From contig DAHUYN010000001.1 of assembly GCA_027315165.1 (NCBI GenBank), forward strand, positions 244,598 to 308,597: a stretch of 64,000 nucleotides of DNA, written 5' to 3'. Position 1 is the stretch's first letter; each line of letters opens with the position of its first letter. The notes beneath the pieces are model-generated. The model worked only from the letters and a program-made list of their open reading frames with translations. It was not told the DNA's origin and made no database searches. Position numbers and translations under genes: made by a program. The stretch comes from Thermoplasmata archaeon. GTDB lineage: Archaea; Thermoplasmatota; Thermoplasmata; Lutacidiplasmatales; UBA184. Shown here piece after piece: positions 50,799-59,720 of the stretch.

Positions 50799-51356
50799 CG
50801 TCGTCGCCTCGGTGCGTCGGGTGACGCCGTTCGGGTAGGGTCGACGTACCGCTCGCCGGCGGTCTCGAGGGTCATCGAGGACGGCCGGGGCCCGCGACGA
50901 GCGAGGAACGACAGGACTCGGACCTCCCGGAACACCCCCGGGCTCGGGAGGCTCGCGACCGGTGCGGGCCCGTCGGCCGACGGACCCGCGGGTTCGCGCG
51001 AGGCTGAGGGGCCGGCGCCCTCCGGGGGACTCCCGAGCCAGCCGGCCTCGAGGTCCGCGATGCGGCTCAGCTGATCGAGGGCTGCGATGAGCTCCTGCCG
51101 CCGGGCGAGCGCGACCTCGGCCGCCCGAAGCCAGGCCTCACCCTTCGCGGTCGGCGCGTAACCGCCCTCCGACCGCTCGAGCAGACCCTCGGCAAGGGCG
51201 AGCGCCGAGTAGCGGGCGAACGACTCCTCGTTCAGATTGGCACGGCCGATGAGCCGGGTCTTCCCGCGGTCCCTCTCGGCGGCCTCGAGCAGGTCGCGAA
51301 GGACCTCGACTCGGCTGCGGTTGTGCCGCTCTTGAGCGGGCGTCGCCGCTTCCCCT
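50795..51356 (-). CDS. Archaeal winged-helix protein with no recognisable start codon
   Basis: This frame reads RSRVEVLRDLLEAAERDRGK, TRLIGRANLNEESFARYSAL and GGYAPTAKGEAWLRAAE, the archaeal winged-helix pattern, then a Pro/Ala-rich tail. Its TGA overlaps the ATGATG of the peptidase fusion, so it belongs to that operon and may regulate it. The frame opens after a TGA at 51359-51357, and no ATG, GTG or TTG precedes the domain. A rare start codon or a one-base error near 51360 (an ATG is there in another frame) would explain this. Confidence 0.6.
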
Positions 51357-51663
51357 CATGGCCCCGAGCTCCGAGGGTCCGGCCCCGCTGGCGCGCACCG
51401 GTCGAGCGGGTCGCATGCGACCCGGAGCCGGGGCCGGCCGGTGCATTCCCCGGGCCCCGATGAACTCTCGGTCGCGTCGGATTGACCTCGTGGGGACGTC
51501 CCCGTGCGCAAACCCGACCGTCGCGGCCCGCCCGGGATCGACGGGACGCCGAGCGCCCGTCGGGGGTCGCCGCGGACCTCGACGCCGGGCGCGACGCGTA
51601 CCCGAGCTCCGACCGCCCCCAACGCTTATTACGGAGTACGAATCGTTCGACTTTCGAACTAGA
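51357..51663. other. Intergenic region upstream of the MarR operon
   Basis: About 300 bases between the winged-helix frame and marR. Apart from the MarR promoter and operator at its right end (51623-51659) I see no gene or clear regulatory element. Confidence 0.4.
51623..51659 (+). promoter_or_regulatory. Promoter and autorepressor-type operator of the MarR operon
   Basis: CGCTTATTACGG (51623-51634) is TATA-like. The expected transcription start then falls inside GTTCGA-CTT-TCGAAC (51645-51659), a perfect 6-base-arm inverted repeat that ends 4 bases before the marR ATG. An overlapping smaller palindrome CGAA-TCG-TTCG (51639-51649) is also present. MarR repressors usually bind such sites over their own promoters. 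Confidence 0.55.
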
Positions 51664-52173
51664 ATGCCCGCCCCACCCTCCGACCCTCCGCGTCCCCCCT
51701 CGGCGGCCGTCCAGCTCGAAGAGGCGCTCGGGCGCACGGTCCGCCTGTGGCTTCGAGAGGCCCGCGAGGAGGCCCGAACCCTTCGGATGTCGGTACCGCA
51801 GCTGTTCCTCCTCGGGGGGCTGTCTCGCCTCGGGGAGATCCCGGCGACCCGATGGGCGGAGATGGCCGGGGTCTCTCCCTCGACGGCCACGAGCCTGCTC
51901 GATGGCCTCGAGGCGGAGGGCTACATCGCGCGGGCGCACGACACCCGCGATCGCCGACACGTCCTCGTCTCCCTCACGACCAAGGGGCGCAGCCTCACCG
52001 ACCGGCTCCACGAGTCCCGCCGAACGCGGTGGAACGAGGCGTGCCGGGGCCTGCCCGCCGCCGAGCTCGGGGCGGCGGCGGCGACGCTCGAGAGGATCCT
52101 CGCCCGGCAGTCGGAGCGTCCGACCGGCCCGGTCCGGGACCCGTCGACCGACCGCTCGGGGGCGTCGCGATGA
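51664..52173 (+). CDS. MarR-family transcriptional regulator
   Basis: A 169-residue winged-helix protein. PQLFLLGGLSRLGEIPATRW, then the recognition helix MAGVSPSTATSLLDGLEAEG, and the wing HDTRDRRHVLVSLTTKG are standard MarR. The C-terminal 20 residues are disordered. It overlaps the ABC ATPase gene by 4 bases and heads an export operon, so it likely represses that operon and responds to a toxic ligand. Confidence 0.85.
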   Translation: MPAPPSDPPRPPSAAVQLEEALGRTVRLWLREAREEARTLRMSVPQLFLLGGLSRLGEIPATRWAEMAGVSPSTATSLLDGLEAEGYIARAHDTRDRRHVLVSLTTKGRSLTDRLHESRRTRWNEACRGLPAAELGAAAATLERILARQSERPTGPVRDPSTDRSGASR

Positions 52174-53117
52174 GCTCCCCGTCGATCCGGATCGAGGGGC
52201 TCACCAAGCGCTTCGGCTCGTTCACGGCCCTCGACGGGCTCACCCTCGAGCTCGAGGGGGCCAAGTGCGTCGGCTTCCTGGGCCCGAACGGCGCCGGGAA
52301 GACGACGACGCTGAAGATGCTCACCGACATGATCTTCCCGACCGCCGGGAGCTGCTACATCAACGGGACCTCGGTCCAGGCGGATCGGAAGCGGGCGCTC
52401 TCGCAGGCCGGCGTGCTCATCGAGAGCCCGGAGATCTATCCGTCGCTCACGCCGCGTCAGGCGCTCGAGATGGTCGCGGACCTCCGCGGGGTCCCCGAAC
52501 CGGAGTGGCACGACCGCATCACCGAGGTCTTGGGGGAGGTGAAGATGGCCGATTGGGCGGACCAGCGCGTCGGCCGGTTCTCCAAGGGGATGAAGCAGCG
52601 GATCAACATCGCGGCGGCGCTCGTGCACGATCCCGAGGTGGTCATCCTGGACGAACCGGCGACGGGGCTCGACCCCCGCGGGATGGCGGAGGTCCGGGCG
52701 ATCGTCCGGGGCCTCAAGCGGCGGAATCGCCTGGTCTTCATGAGCAGCCACATCCTGCAGGAGGTCACCGACGTCTGCGACGAGGTCGCGCTGATCGACC
52801 GGGGCAAGCTGCTGTTCTACGACACCCTCGAGAACGTCAAGACCCGCTTCTCGGGCGGGATCGTCTCGCTCGATGTCGGCCTGGCGCGACCCCTCGTCGA
52901 CGAGGGCCTCGTGCGAAAGGTCTCCGGGCTCCCGGGCGTGGCCTCGTGCACCGCCCTCGAGCCGACGCGGCTCCGGCTGCAGTTCTCCGGGGGCCGCGAA
53001 GGCCGCGAGGCGCTCATGGAGGGCCTCGTCGGACTGAAGATCGGAGCGATCAGCCTCGGGGAGCCGGAGAGCGCCCTCGAGGAGATCTATCTCAAGCAGA
53101 TCGCCCGGGGGGACTGA
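52170..53117 (+). CDS. ABC transporter ATP-binding protein
   Basis: A 315-residue ATPase. Walker A FLGPNGAGKTTT (near residue 38), a Q-loop region with Glu (GVLIESPEIYPSLT), the signature FSKGMKQR, Walker B VVILDEPATGLD and the H-loop MSSHILQE are present. The C-terminal 90 residues form the accessory domain of drug-exporter ATPases. It pairs with the permease that starts in its stop codon. Confidence 0.88.
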   Translation: MSSPSIRIEGLTKRFGSFTALDGLTLELEGAKCVGFLGPNGAGKTTTLKMLTDMIFPTAGSCYINGTSVQADRKRALSQAGVLIESPEIYPSLTPRQALEMVADLRGVPEPEWHDRITEVLGEVKMADWADQRVGRFSKGMKQRINIAAALVHDPEVVILDEPATGLDPRGMAEVRAIVRGLKRRNRLVFMSSHILQEVTDVCDEVALIDRGKLLFYDTLENVKTRFSGGIVSLDVGLARPLVDEGLVRKVSGLPGVASCTALEPTRLRLQFSGGREGREALMEGLVGLKIGAISLGEPESALEEIYLKQIARGD

Positions 53118-53998
53118 TGGCGACCCCGGCTCCGGGTGCGACCCCCGCCGAGGCCCACGCGACCGTCCCGGACTCGCTCACGCAGGTCTTCCGGCTCTCC
53201 CGCTATCAGCTGCGCGAGTACCTCTTTTCGCGACGGTTCCTCGTGCTCGTCGCCGTCGTCGCGACGATCGGCGGGATCATCACCGCGATCGTCGGGCACT
53301 ACCGCGGGGCGCTCGTCTCGGACAACCTCGCCTTCTACGGCTCGTTCTGGGGCGGCGGGGCGGACGTCGTCATCGTCCTGGCCGCCGTCTTCTTCGGCGG
53401 CGACGCGATCGCGGGCGAGTTCCAGAACAAGACGGGCTACTTCCTCATGGGACTCCCGGTGCGCCGGGCCGCCGTCTACGCCGGGAAGTACGTCGCCGCC
53501 TTCGTCGCGTCGGTCGCGGTGCTCGTCCTGTTCCTCCTGATCCTGCTGGGGAACGGCCTCTACTACTTCGGGACCGGCGCGGTCCCCTGGCAGCTCGGCG
53601 TCTCCCTCCTGCTGGCCGTCGTCTACCTGCTCGCGGTCCTCGGCGCGACGTTCCTGTTCAGTTCGCTGTTCAAGACGAGCGCCTACGGCTTCGTCCTCAC
53701 GGCGGTGCTGTTCCTCTTCGGGTTCACGATCCTCCAAGCGCTCGTCGCCGACCTCGTGAAGATGGAGCCGTGGATGGTGATCTCCTACGCGAGCCCGGTC
53801 ATCGGGAACGTCTTCGCGCCGAACGCGTCGTGGGCGCTCACCGGGACGATCACGGACGTTCGAGCCGGTCCCGGAGGTCCGGTGCTGAGCCAGGTCTACA
53901 CGCCGGGGATCCTCGAGGGGGTCGTCATCATGCTCGCCTACTTCCTGCTCACCGCGATCGCCGGACTCCTCCTGTTCGAGCGCGAAGAGTTCGCGTAG
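53117..53998 (+). CDS. ABC transporter permease (ABC-2 type)
   Basis: A 293-residue membrane protein with six hydrophobic segments. FSRRFLVLVAVVATIGGIIT opens the membrane part, GEFQNKTGYFLMGLPVRRAA is the cytoplasmic coupling segment typical of ABC-2 exporters, and the C-terminal EREEF follows the last helix. The ATG overlaps the ATPase TGA by one base. Together with the ATPase it forms an exporter. Confidence 0.85.
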   Translation: MATPAPGATPAEAHATVPDSLTQVFRLSRYQLREYLFSRRFLVLVAVVATIGGIITAIVGHYRGALVSDNLAFYGSFWGGGADVVIVLAAVFFGGDAIAGEFQNKTGYFLMGLPVRRAAVYAGKYVAAFVASVAVLVLFLLILLGNGLYYFGTGAVPWQLGVSLLLAVVYLLAVLGATFLFSSLFKTSAYGFVLTAVLFLFGFTILQALVADLVKMEPWMVISYASPVIGNVFAPNASWALTGTITDVRAGPGGPVLSQVYTPGILEGVVIMLAYFLLTAIAGLLLFEREEFA

Positions 53999-54005
53999 AG
54001 GGTCG

Positions 54006-55568
54006 ATGCCGGCGGCGAGCTCCCCTCGAACGGACGCGACGCGCTCGCCCGAGCCCGGCCACGACCCGCATGCGAAGACCGCGGAGACGTTCGACCGCGC
54101 CTATGCCGGCCGGATCCTGGCGATCATGTCGGTCCTCGTGATGATCGTGATGTACATCGAGGGGATGCTCACCCCCTCCCTGTACTCGATCGCACGCGAG
54201 TTCCACGTCGACGTATCGCAGATCAGCCTGGTCCTCTCGGTCTACCTCGTCACCGGCGTCGCGCTGAGCCCGATCGCCGGAAAGCTCGGGGACGTCTACG
54301 GCAAGAAGCGCGTCCTCACGGTGGTCCTCGTGATCTACGCGGCGGCGGTCTCGGTGACCGGGTTCTCCCCCTCCTTCGAGTTCATGGTCGCCTCGCGCGC
54401 CATCCAGGGCGTCGGACTCACGATCTTCCCGCTCGCGATGAGCCTGATCCGCGAGGAGTTCCCGCGCGAGATGGTGCCACGGGCGCAGGGCCTCCTGAGC
54501 GGCCTCTTCGGGGCCGGGTTCGCGGTGAGCCTTCCCCTCGGCGCCTTCGTCTCGAACACCTACGGCTGGCGGTTCACCTACCACTCGGCGATACCGGTCG
54601 TCCTCGCGGTCACGGTCGCCGCGTTCCTCTTCCTCCGGGAGTCCCCGTACCGGCGCCCGCAGGCCTACGTCGACTACGTCGGCGCCGGCCTGCTCGCCGC
54701 TGCGCTCGCGCTGTTCGTGCTCGGCCTCTCGCAGGGGCCCGTCTGGGGTTGGCAGAGTGACTCGGTGCTCGGGCTCCTCGTCGTCGGGGCGATCCTCCTC
54801 GTCGCGACCGCGCTCGTCGAGCGTCGGGTCCACCGGCGCGGCCACGACGCGATCCTCGACGTGCGCCTCCTGAGCAAACGGAACGTGCTCGTCACGAACC
54901 TCGTCATCGTCGTCAGCGGCTTCGGAATGTTCCTCGCCTTCCAGGCGCTCACCTTCCGGCTGGAGTACCCGGTGCCGGTCGGGTTCGCCCAAAGCATCTT
55001 CCAGACGGGGCTCGCGTTCGTCGCCTTCGCGATCCCGATGCTCGTCTTCGCGCCGCTCTCGAGCCTCGCCGTGACCCGTATAGGGACCAAGCCGATGACG
55101 GTGCTCGGCTGCCTCGTCGCGGCGGCCGGCTTCTACGCCGAGACGCTCGCGGGAGACCTCACCCAGCTGCTCGAGTGCATGTTCGTGATCGGCGCGGGGA
55201 TCGCGGTGATGAACTCCTCCGTGATCAACCTCCTCGTCCTCACCGTCGAGCCCCGCGAGATGGGGCTCGCGACCTCGCTCAACGCCGTGTTCCGCAACGT
55301 CGGCAGCAGCCTCGGAGCCCCGCTCGCCGGGTCGCTCATGTCGACGTACACCGTCCTCTACTACGGCCAGGCGTTCCCGAGCCCCTCCGCGTTCCACTAC
55401 GCCTACCTGATCGCCGCGGCGGCCTCGCTCTTCGCCGGCGTGATCGTCCTGTTCGCGAAGGAGATCCTGGGCCGACGGGCGGTCGTGACCGAGCTGGCCA
55501 GCGACGAGCGCCCGGACGCGCGCCCCCTCGCCGAGGCCGCCTCCGGTCGCCCGGGACTCTCCGGCTGA
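54006..55568 (+). CDS. MFS transporter, DHA2 type
   Basis: A 520-residue transporter with about 14 membrane helices. VSQISLVLSVYLVTGVALSP and GKLGDVYGKKRVLTVVL carry the loop 2-3 motif, and ASRAIQGVGLTIFPLAMSLI is motif B. It starts 7 bases after the permease stop, so it is the last gene of the marR-ABC-ABC-MFS operon. The operon joins two energetically different exporters under one regulator. Confidence 0.87.
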   Translation: MPAASSPRTDATRSPEPGHDPHAKTAETFDRAYAGRILAIMSVLVMIVMYIEGMLTPSLYSIAREFHVDVSQISLVLSVYLVTGVALSPIAGKLGDVYGKKRVLTVVLVIYAAAVSVTGFSPSFEFMVASRAIQGVGLTIFPLAMSLIREEFPREMVPRAQGLLSGLFGAGFAVSLPLGAFVSNTYGWRFTYHSAIPVVLAVTVAAFLFLRESPYRRPQAYVDYVGAGLLAAALALFVLGLSQGPVWGWQSDSVLGLLVVGAILLVATALVERRVHRRGHDAILDVRLLSKRNVLVTNLVIVVSGFGMFLAFQALTFRLEYPVPVGFAQSIFQTGLAFVAFAIPMLVFAPLSSLAVTRIGTKPMTVLGCLVAAAGFYAETLAGDLTQLLECMFVIGAGIAVMNSSVINLLVLTVEPREMGLATSLNAVFRNVGSSLGAPLAGSLMSTYTVLYYGQAFPSPSAFHYAYLIAAAASLFAGVIVLFAKEILGRRAVVTELASDERPDARPLAEAASGRPGLSG

Positions 55569-55717
55569 AACGGCCCGTCCGGGTCCCGCCGCGGAGGAGG
55601 GGCGGCCCCGGGCCCCGTCCCGGTGCCGGCCGTCCCGCACGCACGGGTGCCTCGACCTCCGTCTTCGTGAAGGTCGGGCCGCAGGGCTCCCGAACGCGGA
55701 TGAGAAGCGTGCGGGGC

Positions 55718-55727
55718 CCTAAGTAGT
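55718..55727 (+). promoter_or_regulatory. TATA-like element of the large surface-protein gene
   Basis: CCTAAGTAGT, centred about 25 bases before the GTG at 55747. It supports a leaderless GTG start at the beginning of the signal peptide. Confidence 0.45.
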
Positions 55728-55746
55728 ACTTCGCCCATTTTCCCTT

Positions 55747-58700
55747 GTGCTTCGTCTCGTCCGGCCTGCGGTTTTCGCGTTGCTGCTCCTTCTGCTCCTC
55801 GGGGGCCTGCTGCCGGCCTCGGCGGCGGTCGCGCACGCCTCGCCGGTCGCGTCGGCCTCGCGGCCGGTCGTCGTGGCGCCCTTCGAGTGCGGGGCTCTGG
55901 CCGCGTGTCCCTCGAGCCCCGCGCCCGCGCCGCGCGTCGCCGAGAACGCCCCCGCCTCGGGGAGCTTCCCGGTGAACCAGCTCGTCGCCAACTGGTCCAG
56001 CGGGGGAACCGTCGTCGTCGACCCGCTCAACCCCCAGCACCTCCTGGCCGTCGGAACGTACTTCGCCTTCGCGGCGAACCGGTCGTGGAACCTTTCGTAC
56101 AACCCCGGTTCGTCCGGCGTCTTCTCCTCCGATGACGGGGGAGCGACCTGGCATGCCAGCTACCTGCCCGGGAACGCGACCTGGGTCGACGGGCTCAGCG
56201 CCCACTTCCACTACAACCTCGGAGATCCGCGGGTCGCCTTCGAGAGCGGCGGCCTCGCCGCCGCCGTCGACGAGGTCGCTCCCGGTCCCAGCCTCGGACT
56301 GATGAACTCCTCCGACGGTGGTGGCACCTGGGCGAACTCGACCGTGATCGGGGGCGCCCCCCTCTTTTCGAGCGCTCCGTCCCTCACCGTCGACCCGGCC
56401 TCGGGAGCCGTCTACCTCGGCTACACGACCTCGAACGGGACGATCCAGGTGGCCCGTTCGGTCGACGGCGGCGCGACCTGGATCGCGACCCGTCTGGCCG
56501 GTAACGCGGGGAGCGGCGCGATCTCGTTGCTCGTCGACCCGTACGGCTACGTCGACGCCCTCTGGTTCACGGCGCCGACCGGAGCGCTCTCCTTCGCGCG
56601 CGCGCCCCCGGGGAGCCTCTCGTTCTCCGCGCCGGTCACGGTCACGCCCGCGATCGACGCCTCGGCCTGCGGTCGGGGCTACAGCTACGCGTCGAACTCG
56701 CTGTGCGGCGAGGTACGCCCGTCGCTCGCCGTCGATGCCGACGCCCGCGACGGCCGGACGGGGGCGCTCTACGTGGTCTGGACGAACAACTCGACCGCGA
56801 CCGGGCATATCCCGCAGGTCTCGCTGAGCCGCTCCCTCGACAACGGGAGCTCTTGGAGCCCCGCCGCCCTCGTCGACCTCAACCGCTCGACCTACGACCT
56901 GCAACCGACGGTCGCGGTCGGGCCCGAGGGGGTCGTCTGGGTCGAGTGGTACGGGCAGGCGAGCACGTACGCCTATCGCCTCTACGCGGCCGCCTCCGCC
57001 GACGGGGGGCGCACGTTCGGCCCGGCGTTCGCCGTGAGCGACGCCGACTCCTCCCCCCGACTGGGGGCCAGCTACAACGGAGAGCTCGGCCTGCAGCCGA
57101 CCCCCGCGACGACGCCGACCGGGGTCGAGACGATCTGGACGGACATGCGCGAGCTGTCGAAGACCTCGCCGGTCTCCTGCACCTGGCCCACGTGCCCCTC
57201 GGACCAGGTCTACGTCGACTCGAGCCTCTACACGGCCGAGCTCGTCAGCGTGCGGCTCTCGGCGACGGTGCCGGCGACGCTCGTGCTCGCCGGGACCCTC
57301 CCCCGCACGGGCACGCTGCCCGTCGGTCCGGCCGCGACGGAGGTCGGCGGCCTGGCCGGGGAGTCGTACAACGTGACCGCACCGTCGACGGTCGTCGTCA
57401 ACGGCTCCGCGTACTACTTCACGACGTGGTACGGGTCCAACCTGACGAGCGGCCTCTCGCTCAACGGGACGCTCCGGGGCCCCCTCTCGATGACCGCCTG
57501 CTACGTCCCGACCCCCGGGGCGCCCTGTCCGGAGATCGGCCGACTTCTCCTCTCCGTCGCCCCCGCGAACGCCTCGGTGGCGGTCGACGGCGTCGGGGTC
57601 GCGCTATCGGCCGGGTCGGCCGTCCTGCTCTTGGCTCCGGGGCTCCACGAGGTGGAGGCGAGCGCGACCGGCGACCTGAGCTCGTGGACGAACCTCTCCG
57701 TCGCGGGCGGCTCGACGAACTGGCTCAACCTGACGCTGCGGCCGGTTCCCGGGACGCTCTTCGGGACGGTCGGACCCGTCGGCGCCGCCCCGACGGTCAC
57801 GGTGAACGGGACACCGCTCCCGGTCGACTCGAACGGGTCGTTCGAGGCCTCGCTCACCCCCGGGACGTACGATGTCTCTGTCACCGCGCCCGCCTACGCC
57901 CCCTTTGACGACCCGAGCGTGACGATCGTCCCGTTGCGGACGACGTCGCTCTCGGTCACGTTGCGGCCGGCGATCGGCTGGGTCAACGGCACGGTGAGCG
58001 TCGCCTGGACCTCCGTCCGGGTCGATGGGGTCACGGTCTCGGTCGTCGGAGGACAGTTCGCGACCCCGGTCGCGCCGGGGGAGCACTGGGTCAACGCGAC
58101 GGCGACAGGCTATGCGCCGCTCGCGACCGGCCCGTGGTACGTCGGTCCCGGGGGGTCGGTGTCGGTCGCACTCGTGCTGCGCCCGTTGTTCGCGACGCTC
58201 GAGGGCACGGTCGAGCCGGCCACCGCGAGCGTGTCGGTCGATGGGGTGAGTGTCGCGGCGACGAACGGCTCCTTCGTCGAGTTCGTGCCGGTGGGGGTCC
58301 ACTGGGTCAACGCCTCCGCGAGCGGCTACGACGAGGACTCGGTCGTCGTCACAGTCTCCGCCGACACGACCTCGGTCGTCAATCTTCCTCTGTCTCCGGC
58401 GACGGGGTGGGTCAGGAGGACGGTCCTGCCCTCGTTCGCGACCGTCTCGATCGACGGCCTCTGGGTGCCGGTTTCCCCCTCGGGAGCCTTCAACGCGAGC
58501 GAGCCGGCCGGCGTTCACACCGTCGTCGCGACCGCTCCGGGATACCTCGCGACGGTCGTGGCGGCCTCCGTCTCCGCCGGAGTGGCGACCGATCTCGCGC
58601 TCGACCTGGCCCTCGGGGCGGGCACGACGTCTCGCGGCCCGTCGGGGTGGGCGTCGGCGGCGGACCTCGTCCCGCTCCTCGCGGTCGGCGCGGCGGTCGC

Positions 58701-58800
58701 TGTCGTCGCGGTCGCGACCGTCTTCCGCCACCGGCGCCGAGGACCTCCGCCCCCGCCCCGAGCCGCCGGGCGAGACGGCTCCGCCTCGATGCACCGATAG
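55747..58800 (+). CDS. Large surface protein with sialidase-type and PEGA-like repeats
   Basis: A 1017-residue exported protein: signal peptide at residues 1-27, then a beta-propeller-like region with S-x-D-x-G-x-T-W repeats (SSDDGGATW 127, SSDGGGTW 188, SVDGGATW 238, SLDNGSSW about 360, SADGGRTF about 420). From about residue 595, at least four PEGA-like modules follow (ASVAVDGVGVALSAGSAVLL; SVRVDGVTVSVVGGQF; ASVSVDGVSVAATNGSF). A membrane helix near 980 and an Arg-rich tail anchor it. Many NxS/T sites suggest glycosylation. It may bind glycans or act as an adhesin; no catalytic sialidase site is evident. Confidence 0.75.
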   Translation: MLRLVRPAVFALLLLLLLGGLLPASAAVAHASPVASASRPVVVAPFECGALAACPSSPAPAPRVAENAPASGSFPVNQLVANWSSGGTVVVDPLNPQHLLAVGTYFAFAANRSWNLSYNPGSSGVFSSDDGGATWHASYLPGNATWVDGLSAHFHYNLGDPRVAFESGGLAAAVDEVAPGPSLGLMNSSDGGGTWANSTVIGGAPLFSSAPSLTVDPASGAVYLGYTTSNGTIQVARSVDGGATWIATRLAGNAGSGAISLLVDPYGYVDALWFTAPTGALSFARAPPGSLSFSAPVTVTPAIDASACGRGYSYASNSLCGEVRPSLAVDADARDGRTGALYVVWTNNSTATGHIPQVSLSRSLDNGSSWSPAALVDLNRSTYDLQPTVAVGPEGVVWVEWYGQASTYAYRLYAAASADGGRTFGPAFAVSDADSSPRLGASYNGELGLQPTPATTPTGVETIWTDMRELSKTSPVSCTWPTCPSDQVYVDSSLYTAELVSVRLSATVPATLVLAGTLPRTGTLPVGPAATEVGGLAGESYNVTAPSTVVVNGSAYYFTTWYGSNLTSGLSLNGTLRGPLSMTACYVPTPGAPCPEIGRLLLSVAPANASVAVDGVGVALSAGSAVLLLAPGLHEVEASATGDLSSWTNLSVAGGSTNWLNLTLRPVPGTLFGTVGPVGAAPTVTVNGTPLPVDSNGSFEASLTPGTYDVSVTAPAYAPFDDPSVTIVPLRTTSLSVTLRPAIGWVNGTVSVAWTSVRVDGVTVSVVGGQFATPVAPGEHWVNATATGYAPLATGPWYVGPGGSVSVALVLRPLFATLEGTVEPATASVSVDGVSVAATNGSFVEFVPVGVHWVNASASGYDEDSVVVTVSADTTSVVNLPLSPATGWVRRTVLPSFATVSIDGLWVPVSPSGAFNASEPAGVHTVVATAPGYLATVVAASVSAGVATDLALDLALGAGTTSRGPSGWASAADLVPLLAVGAAVAVVAVATVFRHRRRGPPPPPRAAGRDGSASMHR

Positions 58801-58859
58801 CCGGGTCGCCCCGGGCGTCGTCGCCACGCCGCGAGGGCCGCTCGACGTGGGGCCCGTCG

Positions 58860-59063
58860 ATGCGGCGGAGGCGATACGTTGAAGCCGTCCGGCGCGCGAA
58901 GCTCTCTGGAGCGCTCCGGCGACCGATGTTCAGCTGGTTCCAAGTGGACCCGGTGGAGCGGACCCCTCGGGGCGGCTTCGCCCGCCTCCTGGCGCTGTTC
59001 CTGGCGATGCTCGCCGTCGGCTCGATCGTGCTGATCGTCGTCGCGGTGCTCCAGTCGACGTGA
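58860..59063 (+). CDS. Small tail-anchored membrane protein
   Basis: Up to 67 residues, ending in one membrane helix (GGFARLLALFLAMLAVGSIV and onward). ATG 58860 gives a basic N-terminus; ATG 58926 (MFSWFQVDP) gives a 45-residue form. No homologue is recognised. It lies 59 bases after the surface-protein gene and could be a partner of that gene. Confidence 0.4.
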   Translation: MRRRRYVEAVRRAKLSGALRRPMFSWFQVDPVERTPRGGFARLLALFLAMLAVGSIVLIVVAVLQST

Positions 59064-59476
59064 GGTTCCCCGGGTCTGTCGGACTCGTCCCGCGGGCCGC
59101 GTGCAACGTGACCGCCGCTTCCGTCCGGCCGGTCGCACGCCTCGGGGTCCGCCAGGGCCGTGCGGGTCGAGGGGTCGGCAGAAGGCTCTCGATCGGCCCC
59201 GTCGGATTCGCAGAGCCACGGGTTCAAACCCGCAGCAAGGCCGCTCGATCGGGAGCCCACCGAACCCCCTCGGACTTCCGTCGCAATGGCGCTGCTCCGG
59301 GCCCTCGATGTCGCGCCCGGTCGTGGAGAAGTCGAGGTTCCCGCGACGATTCCGACCGACCTCCACGGGTCGCACGGCCACTGCGACCGAGGGAGCGGCT
59401 GCCATTCCCCACGCCGGTCGATGTGAGTCAAGCCGACTCCACCTAGCGTAGCGTCCTCTGAGTTACTACGGCTCTA
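59064..59476. other. Gene-poor spacer at the edge of the accessory region
   Basis: About 400 bases with no supportable gene. Open frames on both strands here show no consistent protein character. Confidence 0.4.
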
Positions 59477-59720
59477 GCCGGGGGCGCCTTTGGACACTTG
59501 TGCGCGTCGCCCCCGGCCCCGTTCTCTCAGGGCCGAGAAACCGACCAGCCTCGAGCGATCGGCGCAGGGTCACTCGACCAGCCCGCGCGACGCGCGAAGA
59601 TTGTCCTGAGGGCCGCGGACGGAGTTCAGGACAAACCGATCGCTGAGGAGCTCGGCGTCCAACCCAACACCTGCGCTCTCTGGCGCCGCCGCTTCTACCC
59701 TCTTCGGGGAGGATGCCGGC
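59477..59720 (+). mobile_element. IS630-family remnant: left end and transposase N-terminus
   Basis: GCCGGGGGCG (59477-59486) and its exact complement CGCCCCCGGC (59508-59517) flank TGGACACTTGTGCG, next to a TA (59475-59476), the target of IS630/Tc1 elements. The coding remnant reads RRAKIVLRAADGVQDKPIAE, ELGVQPNTCALWRRRF, a transposase helix-turn-helix, and then loses the frame near 59715. The catalytic DDE domain is missing. No right end was found. Confidence 0.6.

Noticed and set aside
59205..59245. tRNA-like 3' end (GGGTTCAAACCCG hairpin)
   Set aside because: A seven-base T-loop cannot form with a five-pair stem, and no acceptor, D-arm or anticodon arm could be paired. It is a simple hairpin.
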